Shown one piece after another: positions 25,537 through 33,963 of a stretch of 64,000 nucleotides of DNA (its first letter is position 1; every line of letters begins with the position of its first letter). The position numbers and the translations under genes were made by a program. The DNA is from Flavobacteriia bacterium (GTDB lineage Bacteria; Bacteroidota; Bacteroidia; Flavobacteriales_D; Crocinitomicaceae). Under the pieces are notes generated by a model. The model saw only the letters and a list, made by a program, of their open reading frames with translations, was not told the DNA's origin and searched no databases. The DNA lies in NCBI GenBank assembly GCA_026391005.1, contig JAPLEV010000037.1, positions 1 to 64,000 on the forward strand, read 5' to 3'.

Positions 25537-27870
25537 CTATTTTTTTAAATTCTTTTCAAATAATTCAAATATCCTTCTGTACTCATCTTGCCAAGAATAC
25601 GTATTTTTAAATCCATGTGCTTCAACAGGATATACTGCTAGTTCCCAGTCCTTTTTTCCTAATTCAATAAACCGTTGACTTAATCGAACGACATCTTGAA
25701 ATTGTACGTTATCATCCACCATTCCATGGAGCATAATTAATGGTTTACTGAGATTTTGAGCAAAATAAATAGGAGAGCTTTTTTCGTACGCTCCTGGATC
25801 CGTTGTTGGATAATTGAGAATATTACTCGTGTACTCGTGATTGTAATGTGCCCAATCTGTAACGGAACGCAAGGCAGCGCCACAAGCGAATTCAGTTGGG
25901 CTGGTCAATAATCCCATTAGTGTAATAAATCCACCGTAGGAACCACCATAAATTCCAACACGATTGGAATCAATTCCATGTTGTTTTACTAAGAAATCTT
26001 TCGCGTCAATGAAATCGTTCAAATCTCTTCCTCCCATATGTCGATAGATGGCGGTTCGATAATCCCTCCCATAACCTTCACTAGCGCGATAATCTACGTC
26101 CAACACAGTATAGCCTAAATCGCACAACAAGTTATGAAACATGTATTCACGGTAGTAGTTACTCCAATAGTTGTGGGCATTTTGCAAATATCCTGCACCG
26201 TGCACAAACAAAACCGCAGCGCCATTTTTCTTTTTTGGTTCAGGTTCATATAACCTTGATGCCACTTTAATTCCGTCACTTGCTGTAAATTGAATAACAG
26301 GTGGTTTTCGCCATGAATAAGCTAAAAATTCAGGCCTTGTTGAATGCGTAATCCGGACCATTTTCGTGTTTATTGTATTACTTGCCAAATACAATTCCCA
26401 AGGCGTGTTTGAATTGGAGTATCTTACGAGCAATGACTTTTCATCTGGCGAAACTTTCACATCGTGAAAACCATCTTCCGTAAGGATAGGAGTCCAAAGT
26501 AAACTTTTGATATCCAAGTGATAAAAATCACGATTTCCTGGATGCGTTTTGTTGGCCGTAATATAAAATCGTTTTTTATCTATTGATAATTGAGCACCTT
26601 GTATTTCAAAATTACCAGATGTTAATGCTGTTTTTTCACCTGATACTAAATCATAAGAATAGAGATGAGAGAAGCCCGATTCTTCCGATTGAAAATAAAA
26701 TGATTTGCCATCTTCTAACCAATCCAAAACGGCTTCTTCTTCGTTCCATGAAGAGATTCCAGGACCACCAATCCATGCCTCATCGTGTTGATGCTCCAAC
26801 TCTTTAAGGCTTGCATTATCCAAATCAATTAGTACAATCCAACGATCCTTATTATCAGCACTACGAATATCGCATAATCCTAAAATTGATGTTTTTGAGA
26901 ATTTTAAAGGATGTATAAATAGTGTTCTATCCTTTTCGTATTGGGAAGATTTTAATGTATCAAGGTAAGCTGGTTTCTTACGAATAGCGGAAAGTCCCGA
27001 AAAATCAACCCATTTTAAGGAATCTGAACGTAAGTTCAAAATAGCCAATCGCTGACCGGGTTCCATTTCACTTACTTTTGAACGTGCAGGATTCATAACA
27101 ACCTTCCCATTTACCGTAATAAATACAGGGACATTTGTTTCTGCTTGTGCAGCTTCCGTGTTCATCACGACTGATACAAAATTCCCAGATGGGTCTATTT
27201 GCATGGAGGAAAGGTTACCCGATCCAAGATAATTGACTTTAGGACTTGGGAAAAGATGGAAATCACCTTGCAGCTTATCCCATTCTTTCTTTTTGTTTTT
27301 GTCCTTAAAAAACACAAACAAGTCCTCCTGCTGTTTGTCCAAAAAGCTTGAATCTTTGTTTTTTGTTTTCGCTTCTCCCAGCGCAAAATTTGTCCGTGGT
27401 CGAAAGGTAGATTTTCCCTCCTTAATTTCCCATTCGAATAAATTCAATCCTTGTTGAAAAACGATTCTATTTGGATCTACTAAACGTTGAACAGTACTGA
27501 TCGATTCAAAGCCCTGGTAACACAATGAAACATCTCCATTAATCTTATTCAGTGAGGCAAGAGCGCCCTCTTTTTCGAAATACATTAACTTAAAGCCGCT
27601 CTGAAATTGATCGTGCCCTATTATCTTTGCTGACTGAATAGTATCGAGCTTCTTAATCATTTTAGTTTTACAATTATATTGATAAAGAGAGGTACCTAGC
27701 TCCTTTTCTTGTTGCCAATCAAAATAAATAGTACTGCCATCGTAGGACCAAAAGGGATTCTCTGGCAAGTGCCCGATAAAACTTGGGCCACTCATTATTT
27801 CCTTCAAATTAAGCTGAGAGAAACAAGCAATTGGCAAAGAGAAAACAATAAATAAGAAGAAAAATTTCAT
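25537..27870 (-). CDS. S9 family prolyl oligopeptidase-type serine peptidase, secreted
   Basis: The 777-residue protein has a signal peptide (1-18), a beta-propeller-type region (about 30-510) with WD-like repeats, and a C-terminal alpha/beta-hydrolase domain of the dipeptidyl-peptidase IV/acylaminoacyl peptidase type. The catalytic serine is Ser644 in YGGSYGGF, the aspartate is in HGMVDDNVQFQD, and the histidine in VEAHGFKN. It should cleave short peptides in the periplasm, feeding peptide catabolism alongside the M14 enzyme at 14275. It is divergent from the FkbM gene. Confidence 0.9.
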   Translation of the reverse strand: MKFFFLFIVFSLPIACFSQLNLKEIMSGPSFIGHLPENPFWSYDGSTIYFDWQQEKELGTSLYQYNCKTKMIKKLDTIQSAKIIGHDQFQSGFKLMYFEKEGALASLNKINGDVSLCYQGFESISTVQRLVDPNRIVFQQGLNLFEWEIKEGKSTFRPRTNFALGEAKTKNKDSSFLDKQQEDLFVFFKDKNKKKEWDKLQGDFHLFPSPKVNYLGSGNLSSMQIDPSGNFVSVVMNTEAAQAETNVPVFITVNGKVVMNPARSKVSEMEPGQRLAILNLRSDSLKWVDFSGLSAIRKKPAYLDTLKSSQYEKDRTLFIHPLKFSKTSILGLCDIRSADNKDRWIVLIDLDNASLKELEHQHDEAWIGGPGISSWNEEEAVLDWLEDGKSFYFQSEESGFSHLYSYDLVSGEKTALTSGNFEIQGAQLSIDKKRFYITANKTHPGNRDFYHLDIKSLLWTPILTEDGFHDVKVSPDEKSLLVRYSNSNTPWELYLASNTINTKMVRITHSTRPEFLAYSWRKPPVIQFTASDGIKVASRLYEPEPKKKNGAAVLFVHGAGYLQNAHNYWSNYYREYMFHNLLCDLGYTVLDVDYRASEGYGRDYRTAIYRHMGGRDLNDFIDAKDFLVKQHGIDSNRVGIYGGSYGGFITLMGLLTSPTEFACGAALRSVTDWAHYNHEYTSNILNYPTTDPGAYEKSSPIYFAQNLSKPLIMLHGMVDDNVQFQDVVRLSQRFIELGKKDWELAVYPVEAHGFKNTYSWQDEYRRIFELFEKNLKK

Positions 27871-27971
27871 AAAAAAAAGTGAAGTATAAAATTACATTTT
27901 TATAAGAACACATTCGTTTTTTTTCTTCATTTTTCGTGTGGTTTAAGGCCTAGTTCGTACCTTCGTACACT

Positions 27972-28742
27972 ATGATAAGTTTTGTAAAACGGATACTATT
28001 TAAATTACTTACGCAGCGTGCCTACCTTAAAGCAATGCACAGAGGGTTTTATCTTCTATATGATTTGGGAGTATTAAAATCTGACAAACGCTTTAAATAC
28101 CATTACATCGTAAAAGAACTTATCAAAAAAGATTTTACAGTTATTGATATAGGTGCAAACCTGGGTTATTTCGCAAAAATATTTGCTCGATTGACCCCGC
28201 AAGGAAAAGTGATTTGCATTGAGCCGATCCTTCCCTTTTACCAAATTTTACAAAAGTTTTTATCCCTCTATCCTCAAGTAGTTATTCATAATATTGCTTT
28301 GGGAGAGCAAGAGGGAATTGTTGAAATGGTTTTGCCAGAATCAAACGGAATGATTCGAACAGGCTTACCACATATCGTAGATAAGACGGAAGATATCGGT
28401 GGACAAAAAACAACGCAAGTAGAAGTCAAAAAAGGAAGTGAGTTATTTGGTTCACTTCAAAAAATAGATTACATCAAATGCGATATTGAAGGGTACGAAT
28501 GGATTGTTTTCAATGAATTACAACCCATTATTTCCAAATTCAGACCAATTATTCAAATAGAAATTTCCGAAAGTAATATTGATAATTTGGTTAATTATTT
28601 TGATCAATTAGAATACTGTCAATACGGAATTTGCGATTTTAAAATTATTAGTGAAAAAGGGCAGCAGAAAGAAATTGGTGATTTTTTATTTATTCCAAAG
28701 GAACAAAAAGAGGCATTTGAAACTAACTTTAAACTAAACTAA
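27972..28742 (+). CDS. FkbM family SAM-dependent methyltransferase
   Basis: The 256-residue protein has the FkbM-type Rossmann fold: VIDIGANLGYFAKIFARL (SAM loop, about residues 56-73), VICIEPI, and the later IKCDIEGYEWIVFNEL motif characteristic of the family. FkbM-like enzymes O-methylate sugars, polyketides or lipids; here an envelope glycan is the plausible acceptor, by inference. TACCTTCG (27958-27965), one base from TAnnTTTG, lies 6 nt before the ATG. A lipoprotein gene follows after 1 nt. Confidence 0.87.
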   Translation: MISFVKRILFKLLTQRAYLKAMHRGFYLLYDLGVLKSDKRFKYHYIVKELIKKDFTVIDIGANLGYFAKIFARLTPQGKVICIEPILPFYQILQKFLSLYPQVVIHNIALGEQEGIVEMVLPESNGMIRTGLPHIVDKTEDIGGQKTTQVEVKKGSELFGSLQKIDYIKCDIEGYEWIVFNELQPIISKFRPIIQIEISESNIDNLVNYFDQLEYCQYGICDFKIISEKGQQKEIGDFLFIPKEQKEAFETNFKLN

Positions 28743-28743
28743 C

Positions 28744-29364
28744 ATGCGATTTATCATTCGTTTTTTTTTGATTGGATTACTTATTTCCTGTGAAAAAGGC
28801 GCTGGGAATTTCACGATAAAAGGCACTATCACCGATGCTACGAATCAATCAGGCTTGCAAGGCGCCGAAATTAAAATATACAAGGTTCCTATTGCAAGCA
28901 CCCAGGAAATACTAATTGGAACAGCTATTATTGGTTTAGATGGCAGCTATACATTTACATTCCCCAGAGAAAAAATGGAACGCTATACCCTGCATGTTAA
29001 GAAAGAAAATTATTTTGATCTAACACAAGACGTTTATTATTCAAGCTTATCCCTTGACAATGACAATATCCGGAACTATTCCACCAAAGCGAAAGCATGG
29101 ATAGCACTACATTTTATAAATAATAATCCTCTAGCTACTGATCATTTACAATACATTAAACAAGACGGTTTGCAGGGTTGTACAGCTTGTTGTCCAAACA
29201 CAGAACAGAATTATTATGGAGCATTAGACACCACCATTTATTGTATTAATAATGGAAATGAGGTCTATTCAGTTTATTATTGGGTATTAAATACCAATAA
29301 TCAAGGTCTTTTGTCGACCGCAACTACTTCATTTGATACCACTGAAATTATATTAAACTATTAA
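28744..29364 (+). CDS. lipoprotein with carboxypeptidase-regulatory-like domain
   Basis: The 206-residue protein has a lipoprotein signal peptide ending in LLISC (Cys16). It is followed by a beta-sandwich of the carboxypeptidase-D regulatory type (FTIKGTITDATNQSGLQGAEIKIYKV ... GLDGSYTFTFPREKMERYTLHVKK). The C-terminal 100 residues contain the cysteine cluster GCTACCPN and another cysteine near 166. It is probably an outer-membrane-attached protein that binds something; no enzyme motif is visible. One base separates it from the FkbM gene, so they are probably co-transcribed. Confidence 0.78.
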   Translation: MRFIIRFFLIGLLISCEKGAGNFTIKGTITDATNQSGLQGAEIKIYKVPIASTQEILIGTAIIGLDGSYTFTFPREKMERYTLHVKKENYFDLTQDVYYSSLSLDNDNIRNYSTKAKAWIALHFINNNPLATDHLQYIKQDGLQGCTACCPNTEQNYYGALDTTIYCINNGNEVYSVYYWVLNTNNQGLLSTATTSFDTTEIILNY

Positions 29365-29425
29365 AACTGCATCAAATAAGTGGACTTTGTTTTTTAACTC
29401 TTTTTTTTATTCGTCAAAAAAGGTA

Positions 29426-29433
29426 TATTTTTG
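29426..29433 (+). promoter_or_regulatory. -7 promoter element TATTTTTG upstream of the gene at 29454
   Basis: TATTTTTG matches TAnnTTTG and lies 20 nt before the GTG start at 29454. The gap after the preceding gene (29365-29453) is otherwise T-rich and featureless. Confidence 0.5.
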
Positions 29434-29453
29434 CATTCATAAAATTTAGTTAG

Positions 29454-30731
29454 GTGGCGGAAAAAAATTCGGTTAATGATAGTAGTCCGAAAAAATCAGG
29501 TTGGCGTTCATTTATTCGCTACACTTATTTAACTTCCTTACATATTCTTTCTGCTATAGCTATATTCTTATTGCTAACAGCTCTCGCCGTTAAATTCAAA
29601 TGGACAAATCAAAAGGGCTCTGTGGATATTAATAGCCGCTATTTTTCAGGAATGGCCGATAAATATAATCAAGGATTTAAAACCGACAGCTTGTCCATTG
29701 CAAGAGATGAATATGTTTTGTTTAGAAACATAGGAATTCTTGCTAAATATTATCCTAGTAATGCCAAAACTATAATGATGGCATACTATAAAAACAACAA
29801 TGTTAGTGTCGCCTTACGTATGCTAGATGCTATTAATTTAAAGATGAAAGATAATAAATCATATCGGAATGAAATAGCTTCAATTAAAATAAACAATGAT
29901 TTAAAGACACTTTCAATTTTTTCTTGGTCGAACTGTAGGGAATGGAAACAATTTTGTAAAGCGGTTATCAAAGACAAGCGATCAATTGATTCAGTTTCTA
30001 GATTAACAGGAGTTGAATCACGCTTTATTGTTATGTGTTTAGTTGGCGAACAAATCCGAATGTTCAATTCAGGTCGTGAAGCTTTCAAGAAGTACGTAAC
30101 TCCTTTCAACTACTTAATCCTTCCAACTAATAGAGGTTATGGAGTAACAGGCATTTTAGAACACACTGCTCTTAAAATAGAACAGAATTTATTTGATAAA
30201 AAAAGTAAATTCTACGCAGGAGACTATTTTCAAAATGTCGTTAATCTTAAAGATTCATTTCCTGAAGTAGTAAATGATACAATTTCTGCACATAAATTCT
30301 TAACGATTCAGCGCCTTATAAAAGGAGGAGATCATTATTATTCCTATTTGTACACCGCTTTTTTCTTGCGCCAATTTCAAGCCCATTGGGTGAAAGAAGG
30401 ATTTACGTTGGACAATCGTCCTGAAATCTTAGGAACACTATTTAATTTAGGATACCAAAAAAGTATCCCAAAAAGTAATCCTGAAGTTGGAGGGTCTAAT
30501 TTCAATGTTGGTGGAATTGAATACACCTTTGGTGGTATTTGTTATGAATTTTACTATAGCGGTGAACTACAAGATTATTTTCCTTTAACTGGCGTTGGGT
30601 TTGTTCCGGTAGCAGAATTAGAACAGAAAAATAAAGCCTTCCTATTGGAAATTAAAAATAAACAAATTGAAGACGAAAAAATAAAAAAAGAGGAAGAGCA
30701 AAAGCTAAAATTGTTAAAGAAAGACGAATAA
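29454..30731 (+). CDS. membrane-anchored protein, possible lysozyme-like fold, function unknown
   Basis: The 425-residue protein starts with GTG. It has a cytoplasmic N-terminus of about 25 residues, one transmembrane segment (about 27-47), a helical extracytoplasmic region and a charged, lysine/glutamate-rich coiled tail (about 385-425). The middle contains DSVSRLTGVESRFIVMCLVGEQIRMF. There a glutamate follows 'TGV', as in lytic transglycosylase-like (SLT/DUF1402-type) folds, then GYGVTGILEHTALKIEQNL, which resembles the downstream glycine-rich part. This suggests a peptidoglycan lytic enzyme or a degenerate relative, but the match is weak. A TAnnTTTG box precedes it. Confidence 0.6.
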   Translation: MAEKNSVNDSSPKKSGWRSFIRYTYLTSLHILSAIAIFLLLTALAVKFKWTNQKGSVDINSRYFSGMADKYNQGFKTDSLSIARDEYVLFRNIGILAKYYPSNAKTIMMAYYKNNNVSVALRMLDAINLKMKDNKSYRNEIASIKINNDLKTLSIFSWSNCREWKQFCKAVIKDKRSIDSVSRLTGVESRFIVMCLVGEQIRMFNSGREAFKKYVTPFNYLILPTNRGYGVTGILEHTALKIEQNLFDKKSKFYAGDYFQNVVNLKDSFPEVVNDTISAHKFLTIQRLIKGGDHYYSYLYTAFFLRQFQAHWVKEGFTLDNRPEILGTLFNLGYQKSIPKSNPEVGGSNFNVGGIEYTFGGICYEFYYSGELQDYFPLTGVGFVPVAELEQKNKAFLLEIKNKQIEDEKIKKEEEQKLKLLKKDE

Positions 30732-30775
30732 ATTTAATTTCTTCAAGAATCCTTTTAAAATATAATAGAAGCAAT

Positions 30776-31393
30776 TCAATAGGAATTCTTATCTATTTTA
30801 TTAAGTGTGAAATGGCATGTTTTTTTGATGCTTTTCGATAATCTTTTCAAAAACACTTCTTTTCTGATTTCAATAGCACCATAACGAAGAACGTTTTCAT
30901 TAATGAATTGTGAGTCCAATAGTTCAAATTCATTAGTTACTAAAATCTGAATCAAATAATGAAAAGCTACCTTAGAAGAATTGGAAACAGCTGAAAACAT
31001 TGATTCTCCATAAAACACTCCCCCTAAGCATACACCATAAAGCCCGCCAACTAATTTATCATCTTGATAGGCCTCAACAGAATGCGCGAAACCTAATTTG
31101 TGTAACTCACAATAAACGGTAATCATCTCCTCAGAGATCCAAACGCCATCTAAATCAGTCCGTGGTTTTGAACAAGATCGCATCACTTCTTCAAATTGTT
31201 CATTTATCCTTATTTCAAAAACACATTTATTCAAGGTTGAGCGCAATGATTTGGAAGGCTTATAGGTATCTAAAGGGATAATGGCACGAGGATCCGGACA
31301 ATACCAACTTATTCGCCCCTTGTCATCGGACATAGGAAAAATGCCTTGTGAGTAAGCGGATAATAAGTGAGATACAGTTAATTTATTTTCCAA
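30776..31393 (-). CDS. aat: leucyl/phenylalanyl-tRNA--protein transferase
   Basis: Aat moves Leu or Phe from aminoacyl-tRNA to the N-terminus of proteins bearing Lys or Arg, tagging them for ClpAP by the N-end rule. The 205-residue protein has the family's opening YSQGIFPMSDDKGRISWYCPDPRAIIPLD, the GVWISEEMITVYCELHKLGFAHSVEAY segment, and GVFYGESMFS near residue 130. The C-terminus LLDSQFINENVLRYGAIEI is normal. Length is typical. It runs in the same direction as the nitroreductase 21 nt upstream and may share its transcript. Confidence 0.93.
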   Translation of the reverse strand: MENKLTVSHLLSAYSQGIFPMSDDKGRISWYCPDPRAIIPLDTYKPSKSLRSTLNKCVFEIRINEQFEEVMRSCSKPRTDLDGVWISEEMITVYCELHKLGFAHSVEAYQDDKLVGGLYGVCLGGVFYGESMFSAVSNSSKVAFHYLIQILVTNEFELLDSQFINENVLRYGAIEIRKEVFLKRLSKSIKKTCHFTLNKIDKNSY

Positions 31394-31414
31394 AAAAGTA
31401 ACGCTATTAATTCT

Positions 31415-32137
31415 CTATTTACGAAATACTACATCATCAAAAGGAACTCTAAATCGAGGACCCCACACTCCCTCTTCAGTTGCCATTCCAACAGATATTA
31501 TCATATTAATTTCAGCACCATAAGGCAACTTCAACATTCTCTTCACTCGAACTTCATCAAATCCCTCCATCGGACAAGAATGAAATCCTTCTGCAGCAAT
31601 AGACAACATAAATGTTTGAGCTGCCAGGGCACATGATTTATGAACCACTATTCGTTGGTTGGAAGGCCCACCAGTTCTGTAAAAAGGCTTACGTAATCCT
31701 GCGATAAAACTTAGTGATCTTCTTAGTGTAGCCATAATATAAAGTGGGTCATTAAAATACAAAAAGGGCATCAATTTACCATAGTAACTCAATCCTCTTT
31801 TTTGTAGTTTGGTAGGTTCACCTTCTACCATTTCTTTAATTTTTACAAGATTCCATTTTGCACGCTCCCGCCATTTATCTTTTCGTGTAACAAAAACTAC
31901 CATCTGTTTCGCTGTTTTAGCGGCAGATTGTCCTAAGCAAAGTGGAACTAATGCTTCTAGTTTTTCAGGTGAGCTAATCCAATAAAACTCCCATAATTGC
32001 ATATTGCTACTATTCGGAGATAATATAGCGGCTTCTAAGCTGCGTTTAATTACTTCGTCTGGTACCGCAATATTTGCGTCAAATTTTCTATTAGACCGTC
32101 TTAAATTAACAATGGCTTGGAATTCTGTTTGGTACAT
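31415..32137 (-). CDS. nitroreductase family protein
   Basis: The 240-residue protein is a nitroreductase-type flavoprotein. It has RRSNRKFDANIAVPDEVIKRSLEAAILSPNSSNMQLWEFYWI at the FMN-binding N-terminus, and a C-terminal EGFHSCPMEGFDEVRVKRML segment typical of the family, ending in the IISVGMATEEG region. An internal insertion (about 95-150) lengthens it over minimal members. Natural substrates (quinones, flavins, nitroaromatics, enones) are unknown. I start at the ATG at 32135-32137 (MYQTEF); the longer TTG reading at 32158 adds seven residues with no support. Divergent from comB. Confidence 0.85.
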   Translation of the reverse strand: MYQTEFQAIVNLRRSNRKFDANIAVPDEVIKRSLEAAILSPNSSNMQLWEFYWISSPEKLEALVPLCLGQSAAKTAKQMVVFVTRKDKWRERAKWNLVKIKEMVEGEPTKLQKRGLSYYGKLMPFLYFNDPLYIMATLRRSLSFIAGLRKPFYRTGGPSNQRIVVHKSCALAAQTFMLSIAAEGFHSCPMEGFDEVRVKRMLKLPYGAEINMIISVGMATEEGVWGPRFRVPFDDVVFRK

Positions 32138-32252
32138 TTTATTAAAATTAGTCTGCAAATATCCAATAATTTCATAGTATTTCTTATCATTTCAAAGCAA
32201 GCCACCAAAAATTATTTTGAGTACCTTTATACGCGAATAAAAATAAGCAAGG

Positions 32253-32975
32253 ATGAACGACAAAAGAAAACGCATAGAGGTTTGTTTCACGCCTGGAGAG
32301 TACACTTATTACAAGGATGAATTTGAAATTGTAGTCGTAATTGACGTACTAAGAGCAACCTCTGCAATGTGCACTGCTTTAGATTATGGCATTGCAGCAA
32401 TAATTCCAGTTCCAACTGTTGATGAAGCATGGGCATACAAAAAGAAAGGGTATTTGGCTGGAGCCGAAAGAAACGGTAAAATTGTGGAGGGCTTTGATTT
32501 CGGAAATTCCCCATTTTCCTATATGAAAGATGAATTTATTGGAAAAGAAGTTGTCCTTACTACCACCAATGGAACGAAATCACTGGAGGTGGCAAAAAAT
32601 GCTGAAATAGTTGTCGTTGGTTCATTTCTGAACTTAACAGCCCTAAGTGTATGGTTGTCAAAACAAGATAAAAACATCTTGTGCCTTTGTTCGGGATGGC
32701 AGGATAAATTTAATTTGGAAGATTCTATTTGTGCAGGGGCGATATCAGATCACTTGATTTCAACGGGAAACTTTATCTCCATTGAAGACTCTTCCATTGC
32801 AGCAAAATACTTGTTTCAGTCAGCAAGACATAGTTTTTTAGGATATTTAAAATCTAGTTCACATAGAAGACGATTAAAAAACTTAAATTTGAATGACGAT
32901 ATAAAATATTGTCTCACGCCTGACCAAACTGATGTAATACCCATATTGAGAGATGGAAAACTTGTTAAAATTTAG
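32253..32975 (+). CDS. comB: 2-phosphosulfolactate phosphatase family protein
   Basis: The 240-residue protein matches ComB, which removes phosphate from 2-phosphosulfolactate in coenzyme M/sulfolactate formation. Family motifs are the opening EVCFTPGEYTYY, the VVVIDVLRATSAMCTALDYG segment, AERNGKIVEGFDFGNSP, and the LTTTNGTKSL loop. Bacteroidota carry comB without the rest of the coenzyme M pathway, so the biological substrate is unclear. Its 3' end overlaps the start of the next gene by 23 nt, implying coupled translation. Confidence 0.85.
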   Translation: MNDKRKRIEVCFTPGEYTYYKDEFEIVVVIDVLRATSAMCTALDYGIAAIIPVPTVDEAWAYKKKGYLAGAERNGKIVEGFDFGNSPFSYMKDEFIGKEVVLTTTNGTKSLEVAKNAEIVVVGSFLNLTALSVWLSKQDKNILCLCSGWQDKFNLEDSICAGAISDHLISTGNFISIEDSSIAAKYLFQSARHSFLGYLKSSSHRRRLKNLNLNDDIKYCLTPDQTDVIPILRDGKLVKI

Positions 32976-33963
32976 AAGGTTATACCCCTTACTATTATTG
33001 CTCCCACTGGCATTTTCAACTGCTTACAAAGAAAACAACTCACCTGACTGGGGATTTTTTGGACACAAGCGCATTAATCGAATTGCTATTTTCACCTTAC
33101 CACGTGAAATGATTGGATTTTATAAAGAAAATATAGAATATATCACGGAACATTCAATCGACCCCGATAAAAGAAGATATGCTGTTGAGGGAGAGGCTCA
33201 GTGCCATTACATCGATTTAGATCATTACTACAAACCTGGTGAAAATCCTTTTATGTTGGTTCCCAAAAAATGGACCGATGCAATTGCTAAATACACGGAA
33301 GATACCTTGCAAGCTTATGGCATAGTTCCTTGGCACATTCAAGTGGTTAAGTATAAATTACAAAAGGCTTTTGAATCAAAAAATGCTGAATTGATTCTTA
33401 AATATTCGGCTGATATTGGACACTATATTGGAGATTCTCACGTGCCACTTCATACCACAGAAAATTACAATGGACAGAAAACGGGACAACGAGGAATTCA
33501 TGGCCTTTGGGAAAGTAGACTGGTTGAAATTAATGCCGAAGATTATGATTATTTTGTGGGAAAAGCAGCTTATAAATCAAGTGTATTAGATTTTATTTGG
33601 AATGCGGTTCAAGGTTCGCACAATGCGCTGGATTCTGTACTAAGAATCGAAAAGGAATTGTCATTAACTTTTCCAAGTGATTTAAAATATAGCTTTGAAC
33701 AACGAGGAAATACAACTGTTTCCGTTTACTCTAGAGAGTATAGTCAAGCGTATCACAGTCTTTTAAATAACATGGTAGAAAGACGTTTACGTGCGGCAAT
33801 AATCGCTGTTGGTTCGATTTGGTATTCCGCTTGGGTGGATGCAGGACAACCTGATTTAAGCAAACTTCAAAAACTACCTCCTTCTGAATCTTTATTATTA
33901 GAAATGCAGGAATTGGATGCTCATTTTCACAATGACAAGCATTTTGGTAGAATTTGTGATTAG
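32953..33963 (+). CDS. zinc-dependent phospholipase C / S1-P1 nuclease-like secreted enzyme
   Basis: The 336-residue protein has an N-terminal hydrophobic signal (about 10-24) and a fold resembling the zinc-dependent phospholipase C/S1-P1 nuclease family. Candidate trinuclear-zinc ligands are the mature N-terminal Trp in DWGFFGHKRINRIA with His, the aspartate in YIDLDHY, and the motif ILKYSADIGHYIGDSHVPLHTTENY, where HxxxD and H are conserved, with a further His in RGIHGLWES. It probably hydrolyses phosphodiester bonds outside the inner membrane. It overlaps comB by 23 nt and shares the TTAG stop region with the convergent amylase gene. Confidence 0.82.
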   Translation: MENLLKFRRLYPLLLLLPLAFSTAYKENNSPDWGFFGHKRINRIAIFTLPREMIGFYKENIEYITEHSIDPDKRRYAVEGEAQCHYIDLDHYYKPGENPFMLVPKKWTDAIAKYTEDTLQAYGIVPWHIQVVKYKLQKAFESKNAELILKYSADIGHYIGDSHVPLHTTENYNGQKTGQRGIHGLWESRLVEINAEDYDYFVGKAAYKSSVLDFIWNAVQGSHNALDSVLRIEKELSLTFPSDLKYSFEQRGNTTVSVYSREYSQAYHSLLNNMVERRLRAAIIAVGSIWYSAWVDAGQPDLSKLQKLPPSESLLLEMQELDAHFHNDKHFGRICD

